Positions 49,990-59,670 of a DNA stretch of 64,000 nt are shown piece after piece. Location of the stretch: positions 1-64,000 of the forward strand of contig NZ_JAFBFH010000025.1 of NCBI RefSeq assembly GCF_016909185.1, in the 5' to 3' direction. This stretch comes from Siminovitchia thermophila (GTDB taxonomy: Bacteria; Bacillota; Bacilli; Bacillales; Bacillaceae_C). The translations under genes and the position numbers were made by a program. Within the stretch, counting starts at the first letter, position 1; each line of letters begins with the position of its first letter. The notes beneath the pieces are model-generated. The model made no database searches. It was not told the DNA's origin and saw nothing but the letters and a program-made list of their open reading frames with translations.

Positions 49990-51819
49990 CTATTTTCCCG
50001 GATCATCCATTTTTAATACAGCCATAAATGCTTCTTGAGGCACCTCTACGGACCCCACTTGTTTCATCCGCTTTTTTCCTTCTTTTTGCTTCTCCAACAA
50101 TTTACGTTTACGGGATATGTCGCCTCCGTAACATTTGGCCAAAACATTCTTGCGTATCGCCTTGATTGTTGATCTGGCAATGATTTTGTTGCCAATGGCC
50201 GCCTGGACCGGCACTTCGAATTGCTGGCGGGGAATAATATCTTTCAGCTTTTCTACGATCGATTTGCCACGGTCATATGCAAAATCCCTGTGTACAATAA
50301 AGCTTAACGCATCCACTTTTTCACTGTTTAATAATATATCCATTTTGACAAGTTTGGATTCTTTATAGCCTACAGGCTCATAATCAAAAGACGCGTAACC
50401 TTTCGTACTGGATTTTAATATATCAAAGAAATCATAGACAATCTCCGCAAGAGGAATTTCATAAACGACGTTAACCCGGATATCATCCAAGTATTGCATG
50501 TCAATGAAATTGCCGCGCTTTTCCTGCGAAAGTTCCATGACTGCCCCAACATAATCGTTCGGCACCATCATAGACGCCCTCACATATGGCTCTTCCACCC
50601 GCTCAATTTGTTGAGCGTCGGGCATATTGGCAGGGTTATCAACATTTATTTCGGTGCCGTCATTTAAATACACCTTATAAACGACACTTGGTGCGGTCGT
50701 AATCAAATCAATTTTAAATTCCCTTTCGATCCGTTCCTGGATGATTTCCATGTGTAAAAGCCCCAGAAATCCACAGCGAAATCCAAAGCCAAGCGCCTGC
50801 GAAGTTTCTGCCTCATATCCCAATGATGAGTCATTTAATTCGAGCTTCTCCAAAGCTTCTCTCAAATCATTGAACTTCGCTGAATCAATCGGATACAGAC
50901 CGCAAAAAACCATCGGGTTCATTTTCCGATAGCCGGGGAGAGGCTCCGGAGCGGGGTTGGCGGCGCTTGTAATCGTGTCCCCTACTCTTGTATCTCCGAC
51001 ATTTTTAATAGAGGCCGTAATAAACCCCACATCCCCTACCGTCAATTCGTCTACCGCCATTGGTTTCGGTGCATGAACACCTACTTCAACTACTTCAAAC
51101 TCTTTCCCGTTCGCCATCATCTTAATGCGGTCACCGGCTTTAACCGTACCTTCCACAATTCTGATATAGGCAATGACACCCCGGTATGCATCATAAAGCG
51201 AGTCAAAAATCAGTGCTTTTAATGGGGCCTCCGGGTCACCTGTTGGCGCCGGGACCTTTTCAACAACTTGTTCCAAAATTTCATCAATACCGATTCCTGC
51301 TTTTGCCGAAGCAAGAACAGCCTCGGATGCGTCCAAACCGATCACATCTTCTATTTCCTGTCTAACTCTCTCCGGGTCTGCTGCTGGCAAATCAATTTTA
51401 TTAATAACCGGAAGAATTTCCAGGTCATTGTCAAGCGCCAGATAGACGTTTGCCAATGTTTGCGCTTCAATCCCCTGTGCAGCATCCACAACAAGCAGGG
51501 CTCCTTCGCATGCCGCGAGACTCCGTGATACTTCATACGTAAAATCGACGTGTCCGGGCGTGTCGATTAGATGAAAAATATACTCTTCTCCATCTTTCGC
51601 TTTGTAAGTCAATTGAACAGCATTTAGCTTTATCGTAATACCCCGCTCACGCTCTAAATCCATAGAATCAAGAAGCTGGTTTTTCATCTCACGCGACGAA
51701 AGGGCTTCTGTTTTCTCCAATATGCGGTCTGCCAAAGTAGACTTTCCATGGTCAATATGGGCAATAATCGAGAAATTTCGTATCCTTTCCCGTCTCTTTA
51801 TTCTCTCTTTTTGATTCAT
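49990..51819 (-). CDS. lepA: Elongation factor 4 (LepA)
   Basis: A 609-residue ribosomal GTPase related to EF-G that affects ribosome biogenesis and stalled translation. G1 is [10 protein letters not shown]3 DTPGH and G4 NKID; the EF4-specific C-terminal domain ends with [20 protein letters not shown] (near 570). The ATG at 51819 has AGGAG eleven bases upstream; the frame upstream to 51849 is not supported. Confidence 0.97.
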   Translation of the reverse strand: MNQKERIKRRERIRNFSIIAHIDHGKSTLADRILEKTEALSSREMKNQLLDSMDLERERGITIKLNAVQLTYKAKDGEEYIFHLIDTPGHVDFTYEVSRSLAACEGALLVVDAAQGIEAQTLANVYLALDNDLEILPVINKIDLPAADPERVRQEIEDVIGLDASEAVLASAKAGIGIDEILEQVVEKVPAPTGDPEAPLKALIFDSLYDAYRGVIAYIRIVEGTVKAGDRIKMMANGKEFEVVEVGVHAPKPMAVDELTVGDVGFITASIKNVGDTRVGDTITSAANPAPEPLPGYRKMNPMVFCGLYPIDSAKFNDLREALEKLELNDSSLGYEAETSQALGFGFRCGFLGLLHMEIIQERIEREFKIDLITTAPSVVYKVYLNDGTEINVDNPANMPDAQQIERVEEPYVRASMMVPNDYVGAVMELSQEKRGNFIDMQYLDDIRVNVVYEIPLAEIVYDFFDILKSSTKGYASFDYEPVGYKESKLVKMDILLNSEKVDALSFIVHRDFAYDRGKSIVEKLKDIIPRQQFEVPVQAAIGNKIIARSTIKAIRKNVLAKCYGGDISRKRKLLEKQKEGKKRMKQVGSVEVPQEAFMAVLKMDDPGK

Positions 51820-51894
51820 TATGTTCTTCACTCCTGTTAATCGGCGCATGTAAACTAGAATAAATTATATCAGTCCATTATTCAATAAACAAAA

Positions 51895-51913
51895 AAAGCG
51901 CATATGCGCTTTA
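51895..51913 (-). terminator. Terminator after yqxA
   Basis: AAAGCGCATATGCGCTTT is a perfect palindrome followed by TTTTTG on the minus strand. It separates yqxA from lepA. Confidence 0.8.
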
Positions 51914-51948
51914 TCCGGCAATCCGCCAAATGGAAGATGGATATACGT

Positions 51949-52281
51949 TCAACTGACAAACAGATCAACCAATTTTTGGGTCACATTGGTCACAGTGTTG
52001 CCAAGTGCTCTCCCCAAGGAAGAAAAAAAATTGAAGGATTCCATTTCCTCCAGCTTCTTCTTTTTGTCTTCCAATGTTTCCATAGAATGAACCTCATTGC
52101 CAAGCAAAGCGGCTTCCATATTCCCGTCATCTCCTTTTTTCAAGTGAACGGGCGACGGAAGCGAGGTGTCTTCATATCCTTTCATCGAGCGCATTCCTTC
52201 ATTTGCTTTTTCCATGCCGATCAAGACACCGATGAATAACAGAAACACTGAAATAACGCACTTCAGGAAAAACTTGCCCAT
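51949..52281 (-). CDS. yqxA: DUF3679 family protein YqxA
   Basis: A 110-residue protein with one N-terminal membrane segment (about 5-24) and a charged extracytoplasmic tail containing KKKKLEEMESFNFFSSLGRALG (from about 73). It matches YqxA (DUF3679), which in B. subtilis lies between spoIIP and lepA; the function is unknown. GAGGTAA precedes the ATG. Here its upstream neighbour is gpr because spoIIP is missing. Confidence 0.82.
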   Translation of the reverse strand: MGKFFLKCVISVFLLFIGVLIGMEKANEGMRSMKGYEDTSLPSPVHLKKGDDGNMEAALLGNEVHSMETLEDKKKKLEEMESFNFFSSLGRALGNTVTNVTQKLVDLFVS

Positions 52282-52369
52282 ATCATTACCTCTTTCATGA
52301 CACTTCTCTATTCATATATATGTATCAATAGAGTTGCTAGAACAAACACAAACAGCTTGCTTTTATCTT

Positions 52370-53497
52370 TTATCTAGTTTTAAAACCGACATCCTCTTGG
52401 TCAACATTCGTATGAAGGGCTGCATTTAAACCAGAAGCGATCAAGTTTCCCATATCTTCAATAAATACATCCACTTCTTTTGGCGTCACCATTAAATTAT
52501 GTCCGAGCGGAGCCAATACCTCATGAATGAGTCGTCTCTTTTCATTTTCATCGAGCATGCCAACAATCCCCAGAAACGTTTTTCGCCCCGCTTCTTCAGG
52601 CAAATCTTCATTCGTCAGCTTTCTTTTTTCGCCAAATGATAGGCCCGCAGGGGACAATGAACGAGAAGGTCTTCCCGATTCATCCATCTCCCTTCCGAAA
52701 TGTTTGAGAATAAAATCAATCGTATCACTCGTAATCGTTACCGCATCGACTACAGTGGGCACTCCAATGGAAATCACGGGGACTCCGAGGGTTTCTTTGC
52801 TCAATTCTTTCCGCTTATTGCCGATCCCGGAGCCGGGGTGTATACCCGTGTCCGAAATTTGAATCGTACTATTGACTCTTTCAATTGACCGGGAAGCAAG
52901 AGAATCAATCGCGATAATAAAATCCGGCTTAGATTGTTCAGCAACGCCGGAAATAATATCACTCGTTTCAATGCCGGTAAGCCCCATCACCCCGGGAGCA
53001 AGCGCACTGACAGGCCGGTACCCTTCATCAACATGTTCAGGCTGTAATTCAAATAAATGTCTTGTTACAATTAGACGCTCACAAACGATAGGACCGAGTG
53101 CGTCAGGCGTCACATTCCAATTTCCGAGGCCGACAACTAAACAGCTTGCCGTTTTGGGAATATGTAAATTCCTTAAAAAGCGGCTAAACTCTGCGGCGAA
53201 AATCTTCTGCACTTTTTGCTGAAGCGTAGCATCCTGACTGCGGATTCCTTGAACCTCAATCGTCAAATAATGCCCGGCTTTTTTCCCGATTTTCTCCTGG
53301 GCTTCCTCTGTAATCGTCACTTGGGAAATGTGGACCTCATCAATCTCCCTTTCTTCAGTAATGACACCCTCGAGCTCCTGTTTGCCACTGTCGGCTTTTT
53401 TCTTTCTTGCATGGAGGTCGATCGCCATTTCATACGCCTCTTTTGCCAAGTCCGTCCTGACTGAATAAGCGCTTAAATCCAACTGTTCATCTTTCAA
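52370..53497 (-). CDS. gpr: Spore germination protease GPR
   Basis: A 375-residue zymogen protease that degrades small acid-soluble spore proteins during germination. Autoprocessing is expected in RTDLA between D16 and L17, and the family stretches [14 protein letters not shown] and [14 protein letters not shown] are present. It starts with TTG ten bases after GGAGG. It should be expressed in the forespore, but I could not identify a clean SigG promoter. Confidence 0.96.
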   Translation of the reverse strand: MKDEQLDLSAYSVRTDLAKEAYEMAIDLHARKKKADSGKQELEGVITEEREIDEVHISQVTITEEAQEKIGKKAGHYLTIEVQGIRSQDATLQQKVQKIFAAEFSRFLRNLHIPKTASCLVVGLGNWNVTPDALGPIVCERLIVTRHLFELQPEHVDEGYRPVSALAPGVMGLTGIETSDIISGVAEQSKPDFIIAIDSLASRSIERVNSTIQISDTGIHPGSGIGNKRKELSKETLGVPVISIGVPTVVDAVTITSDTIDFILKHFGREMDESGRPSRSLSPAGLSFGEKRKLTNEDLPEEAGRKTFLGIVGMLDENEKRRLIHEVLAPLGHNLMVTPKEVDVFIEDMGNLIASGLNAALHTNVDQEDVGFKTR

Positions 53498-53589
53498 TTT
53501 TGTTGTGCCTCCTTATGCCATGTCTTACTAACACATTTTCTCCTTTCCGGCGGAAATTCATTCATGGTACGATGGGATGACAATTTGTA

Positions 53590-53618
53590 TTGCAATATAA
53601 AAGTCTCTTTGATAAAAT
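53590..53618 (+). promoter_or_regulatory. SigA promoter of rpsT
   Basis: TTGCAA and TAAAAT are 17 bases apart, about 65 bases before the rpsT start. Confidence 0.8.
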
Positions 53619-53683
53619 ACTCTTGTTCTATAAGATAACGAACAGGTATATCGAGTAGCCAATGGTGTCAGGAGGTGAATAGA

Positions 53684-53947
53684 ATGCCAAACATTAAATC
53701 CGCCATTAAACGCGTGAAAATTAATGAAAATAAATATGCCCAAAATTCAGCTTTCAAATCAGCTATGCGCACAGCTGTGAAAAAGTTTGAAGTGGCTGCT
53801 GAGCAAAATGAGGAAAATGCACAAGATCTCTTTAAAAATGCTATCAAGCAATTGGATAAAGCTGTAACAAAAGGACTTATCCATAGAAATGCGGCCAACC
53901 GCCAAAAAGCACGCTTAGCCAAAAAATTAAACAATCTTGGTGCGTAA
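53684..53947 (+). CDS. rpsT: Ribosomal protein bS20
   Basis: An 87-residue basic ribosomal protein beginning [18 protein letters not shown] precedes the ATG at 53684; the GTG at 53675 overlaps the SD and was rejected. It is divergent from gpr and convergent with holA, as in B. subtilis. Confidence 0.97.
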   Translation: MPNIKSAIKRVKINENKYAQNSAFKSAMRTAVKKFEVAAEQNEENAQDLFKNAIKQLDKAVTKGLIHRNAANRQKARLAKKLNNLGA

Positions 53948-53954
53948 CCAACAT

Positions 53955-53984
53955 AAAAAACGACCCGAAACGGTCGTTTTTTTG
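53955..53984. terminator. Bidirectional terminator, rpsT/holA
   Basis: AACGACC and GGTCGTT form the stem, with T-runs of six or more on both strands, between two convergent genes. Confidence 0.92.
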
Positions 53985-53992
53985 ATGTTGTT

Positions 53993-55012
53993 TCATGAAC
54001 TAGGCTGAACGAGCTTCATCAGGAATAGTTCAATGATGACTTTTTTATCCATTCCTGTTGATTTCATTTTCAAATCACTCTCTGCGAGCATTTCCATAAT
54101 TCGGATTAGTTCCTCGGAAGAAAAAGATTGAGCCTGTCCTGCCGCCAATTTGACCCGATAAGGATGCACCTTCAACATTCCGGCAATTTGCTTTTGACCA
54201 TAACCTCTTGCCGTTAATTCTTTTACTTGGTAAATGAGTCGAAACTGTCCTGAAAGTACGGCAAGTATTTTAATCGGCTCTTCATTTTGTTTAACCAAAT
54301 CATAAAATATTTGTAAAGCTTCTCCAATATGCCGTTTCACAACCTTATCAACAAGCGTAAAAATATTTTGCTCCAATGACCGAGAAATCAGCTTCTCTAC
54401 CGCTTCCACGGTAATGTGTTTGGAGTCCGCGGCATAAAGCGCCAGCTTCACAATTTCTTCGTTCAAAATCATTAAATCATTGCCTGCCAACTGAAGCAAC
54501 ATGTCGATTGCCTGATCTTCCATGGACATTTGAAGGGAAGTCGCTCTATTTTCCACCCATTTTCTCAAGCTGTTTTCATTAAGGGGTTTCGCATCCAAGA
54601 CGTCCGCGTTTTTTTTCAACAGCTTAACCAGTTTTTTTCGTTCATCCAGCTTTTCATACTCGCCTGTGAAGACTAGCACAGTAAAAGGGGCGGGGTTTTC
54701 CACATATGCTTCCAATCTTTTTAAGTCATGGGTTACTTTCTCTTTTGTTTTTAAAGACGTTAAAAAAACAGGATTATGTAAAATGATCAACTTTTTTTCA
54801 CCCATAAAAGGCAAAGTTTCGGCATCATCAATCGCTAGATCGACACTAGTTTCTTCCAGATCGTAACTTGAAAAATTAAACTCCGCTTCCTCTTTCGTTA
54901 ACACATTCGCCAATAATTTCTCTCTCGCCTCATTGATTAAAAACGGTTCAGTTCCATATAATAAGTAAAGCGGTGAAAATTTCTTTTCCTCGATGCTTTT
55001 CAAAAAAGCCAT
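53993..55012 (-). CDS. holA: DNA polymerase III delta subunit (HolA, YqeN)
   Basis: A 339-residue clamp-loader subunit that opens the sliding clamp. YLLYGTEPFLINEAREKL near the N-terminus and SLEQNIFTLVDKVVKRH in the middle fit the family. AAGGA lies six bases before the ATG at 55012; the TTG at 55018 is less well placed. Confidence 0.93.
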   Translation of the reverse strand: MAFLKSIEEKKFSPLYLLYGTEPFLINEAREKLLANVLTKEEAEFNFSSYDLEETSVDLAIDDAETLPFMGEKKLIILHNPVFLTSLKTKEKVTHDLKRLEAYVENPAPFTVLVFTGEYEKLDERKKLVKLLKKNADVLDAKPLNENSLRKWVENRATSLQMSMEDQAIDMLLQLAGNDLMILNEEIVKLALYAADSKHITVEAVEKLISRSLEQNIFTLVDKVVKRHIGEALQIFYDLVKQNEEPIKILAVLSGQFRLIYQVKELTARGYGQKQIAGMLKVHPYRVKLAAGQAQSFSSEELIRIMEMLAESDLKMKSTGMDKKVIIELFLMKLVQPSS

Positions 55013-55271
55013 AGACAATCCTTCTCTCTACCTGATCTTTTAATTACATCGTAAGGAAAGAGGAGGATTTTGACAAGTGCAATGGGGACTCCTTTGCCCG
55101 CAGGCCAAGTGTCCCCCAATCTATATGAACGCTTATGAATACGACCTAGGACACGTATTCATAAGCGGAAAAACGCTTCATTACATAGTGTGACCGCAAG
55201 TGAACAAAGTATATGTGTCAAGTCTTGTCAAGAGTGGTAATGGAACAGTGGATTTTTTTTGCGCATTCAAC

Positions 55272-55277
55272 TATACT
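55272..55277 (+). promoter_or_regulatory. -10 box upstream of yqzM
   Basis: TATACT lies 25 bases before the yqzM start. The -35 position (TGGATT) is weak, so only the -10 is claimed. Confidence 0.4.
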
Positions 55278-55301
55278 AAAGTGGAAACAGGAGGGGTAGT
55301 T

Positions 55302-55442
55302 GTGAAAGAATTTGAATTTGAACAAAATGTTCAATCAAAAAGAAATGATGCCGTAGATTCCGGAGTTGGCTTTATAGTGTCATTTGTATTCTTTACAGCG
55401 ATTTTTGTGATTGGAACAGTTATTGAAGTGCTCGGAAAATAG
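55302..55442 (+). CDS. yqzM: YqzM family small membrane protein
   Basis: A 46-residue protein starting with GTG five bases after AGGAGGGG. It begins MKEFEFEQNVQSKRNDAVDS and has one membrane helix at about 23-42. It matches the YqzM family found beside holA and comEC in Bacillus; the function is unknown. The open frame upstream to 55200 lacks an SD and was not used. Confidence 0.88.
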   Translation: MKEFEFEQNVQSKRNDAVDSGVGFIVSFVFFTAIFVIGTVIEVLGK

Positions 55443-55451
55443 CGAGAATAA

Positions 55452-55484
55452 AGAAGAAGTTTGCGCATGCAAGCTTCTTCTTTA
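55452..55484 (+). terminator. Terminator after yqzM
   Basis: AAGAAGAAG-TTGC and GCAA-CTTCTTCTT form a stem with a four-base loop and a T-rich end. Confidence 0.82.
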
Positions 55485-55647
55485 TTTTTACAAGGTGAAA
55501 ATGATATAAATATTCTCTCGAAGCAAACTGCTTTGTCCAACAAAGCCTCCAACGACTGGCAAATTTCCTGCGATAACAACAAAATATGCTCTGCATCAAT
55601 GTTATTCGATGAGGTCTTGTTCAGTTCGGCGCAAAATTTCAGTCAAA

Positions 55648-55702
55648 GTTCACAAAAACGCCGCGACATACAGGGTGTACAAGGACAAGCGAAGCGACAG
55701 GA
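55648..55702 (+). repeat. Decayed repeat, copy 2 of 2
   Basis: TCACAAAAACGCCGC, TGTAC and AAGCGAAGCGACAGGAC follow the order of the minus-strand words at 32702-32760. Confidence 0.65.
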
Positions 55703-55728
55703 CCAGGAAAGATCGAACAGCATGCATC

Positions 55729-55792
55729 AAACATGACACGCCGAAAAAGCGCGAGCTATGCATAAACATGACACACACCTTAAAAAGCGCGA
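55729..55792 (+). repeat. Two direct repeats AAACATGACAC...AAAAAGCGCGAGCT
   Basis: The two copies are about 35 bases apart and differ by a few inserted bases between the two conserved words. Confidence 0.6.
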
Positions 55793-56037
55793 GCTTTACG
55801 GACTTCACTGCCTGATCTCGCCAACAAGATCCTTGCGATATTAGCTTTTGTTCCACTTTAGCGGCCCAAGTAACACAACGTTGCTTGAAGCGCTTGAAGT
55901 TTTGCTTTCATTATCGCGCTTTAACTGACAGTAGGTCTCTGCTTTAAGAATCGAGATGAAGTGTAGTAATGAAGGACACAACGATTATGTCAACTAGCAA
56001 TCAGCGGCCTGCTTAAAGTTTTCCCTTTTGCAGGCTG

Positions 56038-58368
56038 CTAATTATGACGGACATCATCTGAAATATCATATTGTAAAATGGTCTGAAAGGTTCCCTTTTT
56101 GGAGCGCCCAAACGTAAAATGGACGGCACCTTGAAGGTCTGTACGAAATATCCGGACGCCATTGTTCTCAAGAGTTTCCAACACTTCCGGATGTGGATGG
56201 CCATACCGATTGTTTTGGCCGGCGGAAATAACTGCGTATTTCGGTTTAATTTGTTCCACAAAAGACGGAATGGTCGATGTTTTGCTTCCATGATGACTGA
56301 CTTTAATGACATCAGCTCGGAGCCTAGAATAAACGGCTATCAATTCCTCCTCTCCTTCTTTTTCTACGTCCCCCATAAACAACCATGTCATCCCGCCAAA
56401 TTTTCCATATAAAACGAGTGAATCATTATTCCCTTCGTATTGATCATCAAACGGATAAATCATTTGAAAGGTGCCTGACTTATTTTTCCAGCCATATCCT
56501 GCCTTCACTTCCCTTACGGTAATTTTTTTCTCCTTTGCCAGCCGAACTGTCTCCAACATGAGCGGTTTTTCCCACGAATTTGGCGTAATGTACACTTTCC
56601 CAATTGAGATTTTCTCCATTAATTCCCTTGTAGCACCGATATGATCGACATCGCTATGGGTTAAAATCAGCTTATCGATTCGTTTAATCCCATGACTTCT
56701 TAACACCGGAAGCAAAATATCAGTTCCTACCTGAAATGTCCTGTTCCTTTCCTGCCATTCTTCCTTTGGAAAAAAGAGCTGACCGCCAGTATCAATCAAG
56801 TATGTACCCCGATTGTACGGCAGCTTAATCAAAACACTATCCCCTTGACCCACATCAATAAAAACAACCTTGCCATATGGAGAAAAACGGATGGCAAAAC
56901 AATGGATAACAAGAACTAACACAAGAGGAAAAACAGACAAAACAGGGTGGTATTTTCTTTCGGTCAGCAGGAAGTAGATGAAAACACCGACAGTCATGAA
57001 AATAATACTGACCAAAGAAGGCTTCCCTGTCACAACAGTCGCAAACGGAAAAGAACCTGTCCAAATAGCAACATTTTCTGATGCCGCCAATACCTTGTCC
57101 AAAAAAATGGCAAGATACCCGGAGAAAGGCGGAAGAACAAAACTGAGACAAAACAATACAAAAATGACGGGAAGAAGAAAAAGCGTATAAAAAGGGATAA
57201 ACAGAAGATTGGCAAACAAACTGATGATAGAAAATTCATGAAAATGGAAAGAAAGAATTGGAAGTGAACTGAGAAGCGAAACCATTGAAATGTGGATCAT
57301 TTGCCAAAAAGAATGAAGATGCCGAAAAAGAGGAACCGATAAAATAATTCCGAAGCTGACGGCGTACGAGAGTTGAAACCCGATATGGTAAACCACATAA
57401 GGGTCAACGAATAAAAAAAGTAAAAAGCTGATGGAAAGAGCATCAAGTGTTGACAACGGCAGCCGCCACCTTTTGGCAGAAAAAATCAATAACGCCATAA
57501 GCACCGCTCTCACAACCGGCGGATTTCCCCCACTTACAAAGCCATATAGTGGAAGCCAAACGAGCATTACACAATATACTGTTTCCCATGTACAGCCGGC
57601 ACGAAGAAGCACAAAAATGGAAGCCCCAACAATCAAACCCACATGGAGGCCTGAGATGGCAAGCAAATGAACGACCCCTAGCCTTCGGTATCCCTCATTG
57701 GCCTCTTCCGAAATGGAGTCCCTGTCTCCAAATATAAGGGCTTCTCCGTAAGCAGCCACCCGTTCCGGGAACATGCCGTTCATTCTCTTGATTGTGTCAC
57801 TTCTCGCATTTTTCAGGAAATGTAATGCCGAAAAAGAAGACTTTTGACAGACTGCCGGTGAAAAGTGATCCGGCTCGAACAGCCAATAAATCTGTTTCCT
57901 CTTTAAATATTGTTCATAATGAAAAGCGTGCATGTTTCGTTTTGATTGAGGGCGACTAAGAATGCCTTCTAAGTGACAAATGTTGCCGGCTTGTAAATGA
58001 TGCTGTATTTGTTGTTTCTCCTGTTTGCTTTTCATTCGGTAGACAAGCATGAGTTTTTCCTGTTCGGATGTTGTCACGATGGCCTTCAGCCGATCACCAT
58101 CTATTTGCGGAGTTTCTTTGAAGGTAACAGAAAGGCGGGCAGAACCCGGAGAAGGAAAATGTGTCACGCGAAGAAGTTTTGCTTTTTCAGTTACGAGAAA
58201 AAATGCGAGAAAGCATCCAGCGGCCGAAATCAGAATCCGCTGCTTTCGAGTATAAACAACTCGGGCGAAGAGCAATATGCTAAATAACCAAACAAGAAAA
58301 TGGTTTTCCAAAGAATGTAAGATGCCAGCCAGCGCTGACAGTGCGAGAAATATCCATTGACCTGCCAT
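56038..58368 (-). CDS. comEC: Competence DNA channel protein ComEC
   Basis: A 776-residue polytopic membrane protein, the same length as B. subtilis ComEC, that forms the pore for single-stranded DNA during transformation. An N-terminal OB-like domain is followed by the competence membrane domain (AISGLHVGLIVG) and a metallo-beta-lactamase-like domain with THSDVDHIGA and KVSHHGSKTS. The last is proposed to act as a nuclease. It follows comEB by 38 bases. Confidence 0.96.
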   Translation of the reverse strand: MAGQWIFLALSALAGILHSLENHFLVWLFSILLFARVVYTRKQRILISAAGCFLAFFLVTEKAKLLRVTHFPSPGSARLSVTFKETPQIDGDRLKAIVTTSEQEKLMLVYRMKSKQEKQQIQHHLQAGNICHLEGILSRPQSKRNMHAFHYEQYLKRKQIYWLFEPDHFSPAVCQKSSFSALHFLKNARSDTIKRMNGMFPERVAAYGEALIFGDRDSISEEANEGYRRLGVVHLLAISGLHVGLIVGASIFVLLRAGCTWETVYCVMLVWLPLYGFVSGGNPPVVRAVLMALLIFSAKRWRLPLSTLDALSISFLLFLFVDPYVVYHIGFQLSYAVSFGIILSVPLFRHLHSFWQMIHISMVSLLSSLPILSFHFHEFSIISLFANLLFIPFYTLFLLPVIFVLFCLSFVLPPFSGYLAIFLDKVLAASENVAIWTGSFPFATVVTGKPSLVSIIFMTVGVFIYFLLTERKYHPVLSVFPLVLVLVIHCFAIRFSPYGKVVFIDVGQGDSVLIKLPYNRGTYLIDTGGQLFFPKEEWQERNRTFQVGTDILLPVLRSHGIKRIDKLILTHSDVDHIGATRELMEKISIGKVYITPNSWEKPLMLETVRLAKEKKITVREVKAGYGWKNKSGTFQMIYPFDDQYEGNNDSLVLYGKFGGMTWLFMGDVEKEGEEELIAVYSRLRADVIKVSHHGSKTSTIPSFVEQIKPKYAVISAGQNNRYGHPHPEVLETLENNGVRIFRTDLQGAVHFTFGRSKKGTFQTILQYDISDDVRHN

Positions 58369-58406
58369 ATATTCCCCATTCCTTATATATATTGGGGAGA
58401 AGCTAT

Positions 58407-58877
58407 TCAGCTCTCCCTTTCATCATTGGCAAATGCCAAAAAAATCTTTTTATCAAGGGGTACGTGCTCAACATGGACGCCGGCATGCTCCAAAAGTTCC
58501 ACCGCGTAAGGGTGGTTCCGATAATTTTCAGCGTAATAGACTGACTTGATGCCTGCCTGGATAATGGCTTTTGTACACTGAAGACACGGAAAATGTGTCA
58601 CATATATTTCGGCATCTGTAGTAGCAACCCCAAACTTGGCACATTGAATAATAGCATTCATTTCTGCATGAATTGTCCGTACACAATGCCCATCGATTAC
58701 GTAACAACCCTCATCTATACAGTGGACACCACCGGCAATTGAACCATTGTAACCACCGGCAATGATACGATTATCACGAACTATCGTGGCCCCTACAGTA
58801 AGCCTGGTACAAGTGCTCCGATAAGACAGCAAATGGCTTTGGGCCATAAAGTATTGTTTCCAAGAAATTCTTTCCAT
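58407..58877 (-). CDS. comEB: dCMP deaminase family protein ComEB
   Basis: A 156-residue zinc deaminase with HAEMNAI (zinc His and catalytic Glu) and PCLQC (zinc Cys pair). It converts dCMP to dUMP and lies in the com operon although it is not needed for DNA uptake in B. subtilis. It is shorter than the 189 residues I recall for B. subtilis ComEB, but both zinc motifs are complete. GGGAG precedes the ATG. Confidence 0.93.
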   Translation of the reverse strand: MERISWKQYFMAQSHLLSYRSTCTRLTVGATIVRDNRIIAGGYNGSIAGGVHCIDEGCYVIDGHCVRTIHAEMNAIIQCAKFGVATTDAEIYVTHFPCLQCTKAIIQAGIKSVYYAENYRNHPYAVELLEHAGVHVEHVPLDKKIFLAFANDERES

Positions 58878-58949
58878 CTTTTTCTCCCTTTCCCCACATA
58901 TCTTTCATTCAATGTTTTACTTAAGTTTATCTGCACACCACTGGACAAG

Positions 58950-59585
58950 TCAACGAACCGTGATGGAATCTTGTAGTTTTTCATACGTTTTTCCCCCGAT
59001 CCCCGAAACATTTTTTAAATCTTCCTCTTGTTTAAAACCGCCCTGTTGTTCCCGATAATCAATGATGGCTTTTGCCTTGGCAGGGCCTATACCCGGCAAT
59101 GTTTCCAACTGAGAGGCATCGGCTTTATTGATATTGATTTTATCCCCCTCTTGTCCGCTAATTCCCTGGCTTCCGCCACCCTGCTGATCGGAGTTGACCA
59201 TATGAACCTCAGTCTCTTCTCCCATTTCTGGAACATAAAGAACCATTTCGTCATGTACTTTTTGTGCCAAATTGAGTTGTTTTTCATCCGCTTTTTCAGC
59301 TAAGCCTCCAGCCAGACTGATGACATCTAAAATACGGTCGCCTTCTTTCACCCGATACAATCCAGGCGTTTTTACGGCTCCTTTCACATCTACATACATC
59401 GGCTCCTTTCGCTCCTCGGAAACGGAAGGGGCAGCATCTTGAACTGGAGGTTCAGCTTCTGCAGAAAAAGATATATCATTTTGCACCACCGGCTCCTCCC
59501 AAGGCTTGCTGAAAAACAAAAACAATCCGATGACTATCGCCGCCGCTGCCATGAAAATGAATTTATATTTTTCAAAAAAAACCAT
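58950..59585 (-). CDS. comEA: Competence DNA receptor ComEA
   Basis: A 211-residue membrane-anchored DNA-binding protein. A membrane helix (about 10-26) is followed by an SLBB-like domain (VDVKGAVKTPGLYRVKEGD) and a C-terminal double helix-hairpin-helix with LETLPGIGPAKAKAI and NVSGIGGKTYEKL that binds double-stranded DNA. It starts the com operon and is divergent from comER. I saw no clear ComK box pair (AAAA-5-TTTT) in the 85-base gap. Confidence 0.95.
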   Translation of the reverse strand: MVFFEKYKFIFMAAAAIVIGLFLFFSKPWEEPVVQNDISFSAEAEPPVQDAAPSVSEERKEPMYVDVKGAVKTPGLYRVKEGDRILDVISLAGGLAEKADEKQLNLAQKVHDEMVLYVPEMGEETEVHMVNSDQQGGGSQGISGQEGDKININKADASQLETLPGIGPAKAKAIIDYREQQGGFKQEEDLKNVSGIGGKTYEKLQDSITVR

Positions 59586-59670
59586 CTTATCTACCGCCTT
59601 TCTTTCCAGTATATTTTTTTATGTATGGGCATATATTGTCAGGAATAGTAAATGTGAAGGAGGGAACAGC

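Larger units (their letters stand above)
55485..56037. other. Long intergenic region before comEC end
   Basis: About 550 bases with no credible gene. They hold the second copy of the decayed repeat (55648-55702), two direct repeats AAACATGACAC...AAAAAGCGCGAGCT (55729-55756 and 55764-55792), and short words such as TTGCTTGAAGCGCTTGAAG (55882 on). No strong comEC terminator was seen; GCAGCCTGC/GCAGGC near 56010-56037 is imperfect and lacks a T-run. Confidence 0.6.

Noticed and set aside
59585-59670. ComK boxes in the comEA-comER gap
   Set aside because: No AAAA-5-TTTT pair with proper spacing could be found by eye.
59506-59670. Upstream extension of comER
   Set aside because: It runs antisense through comEA; a strong SD marks the start at 59671.
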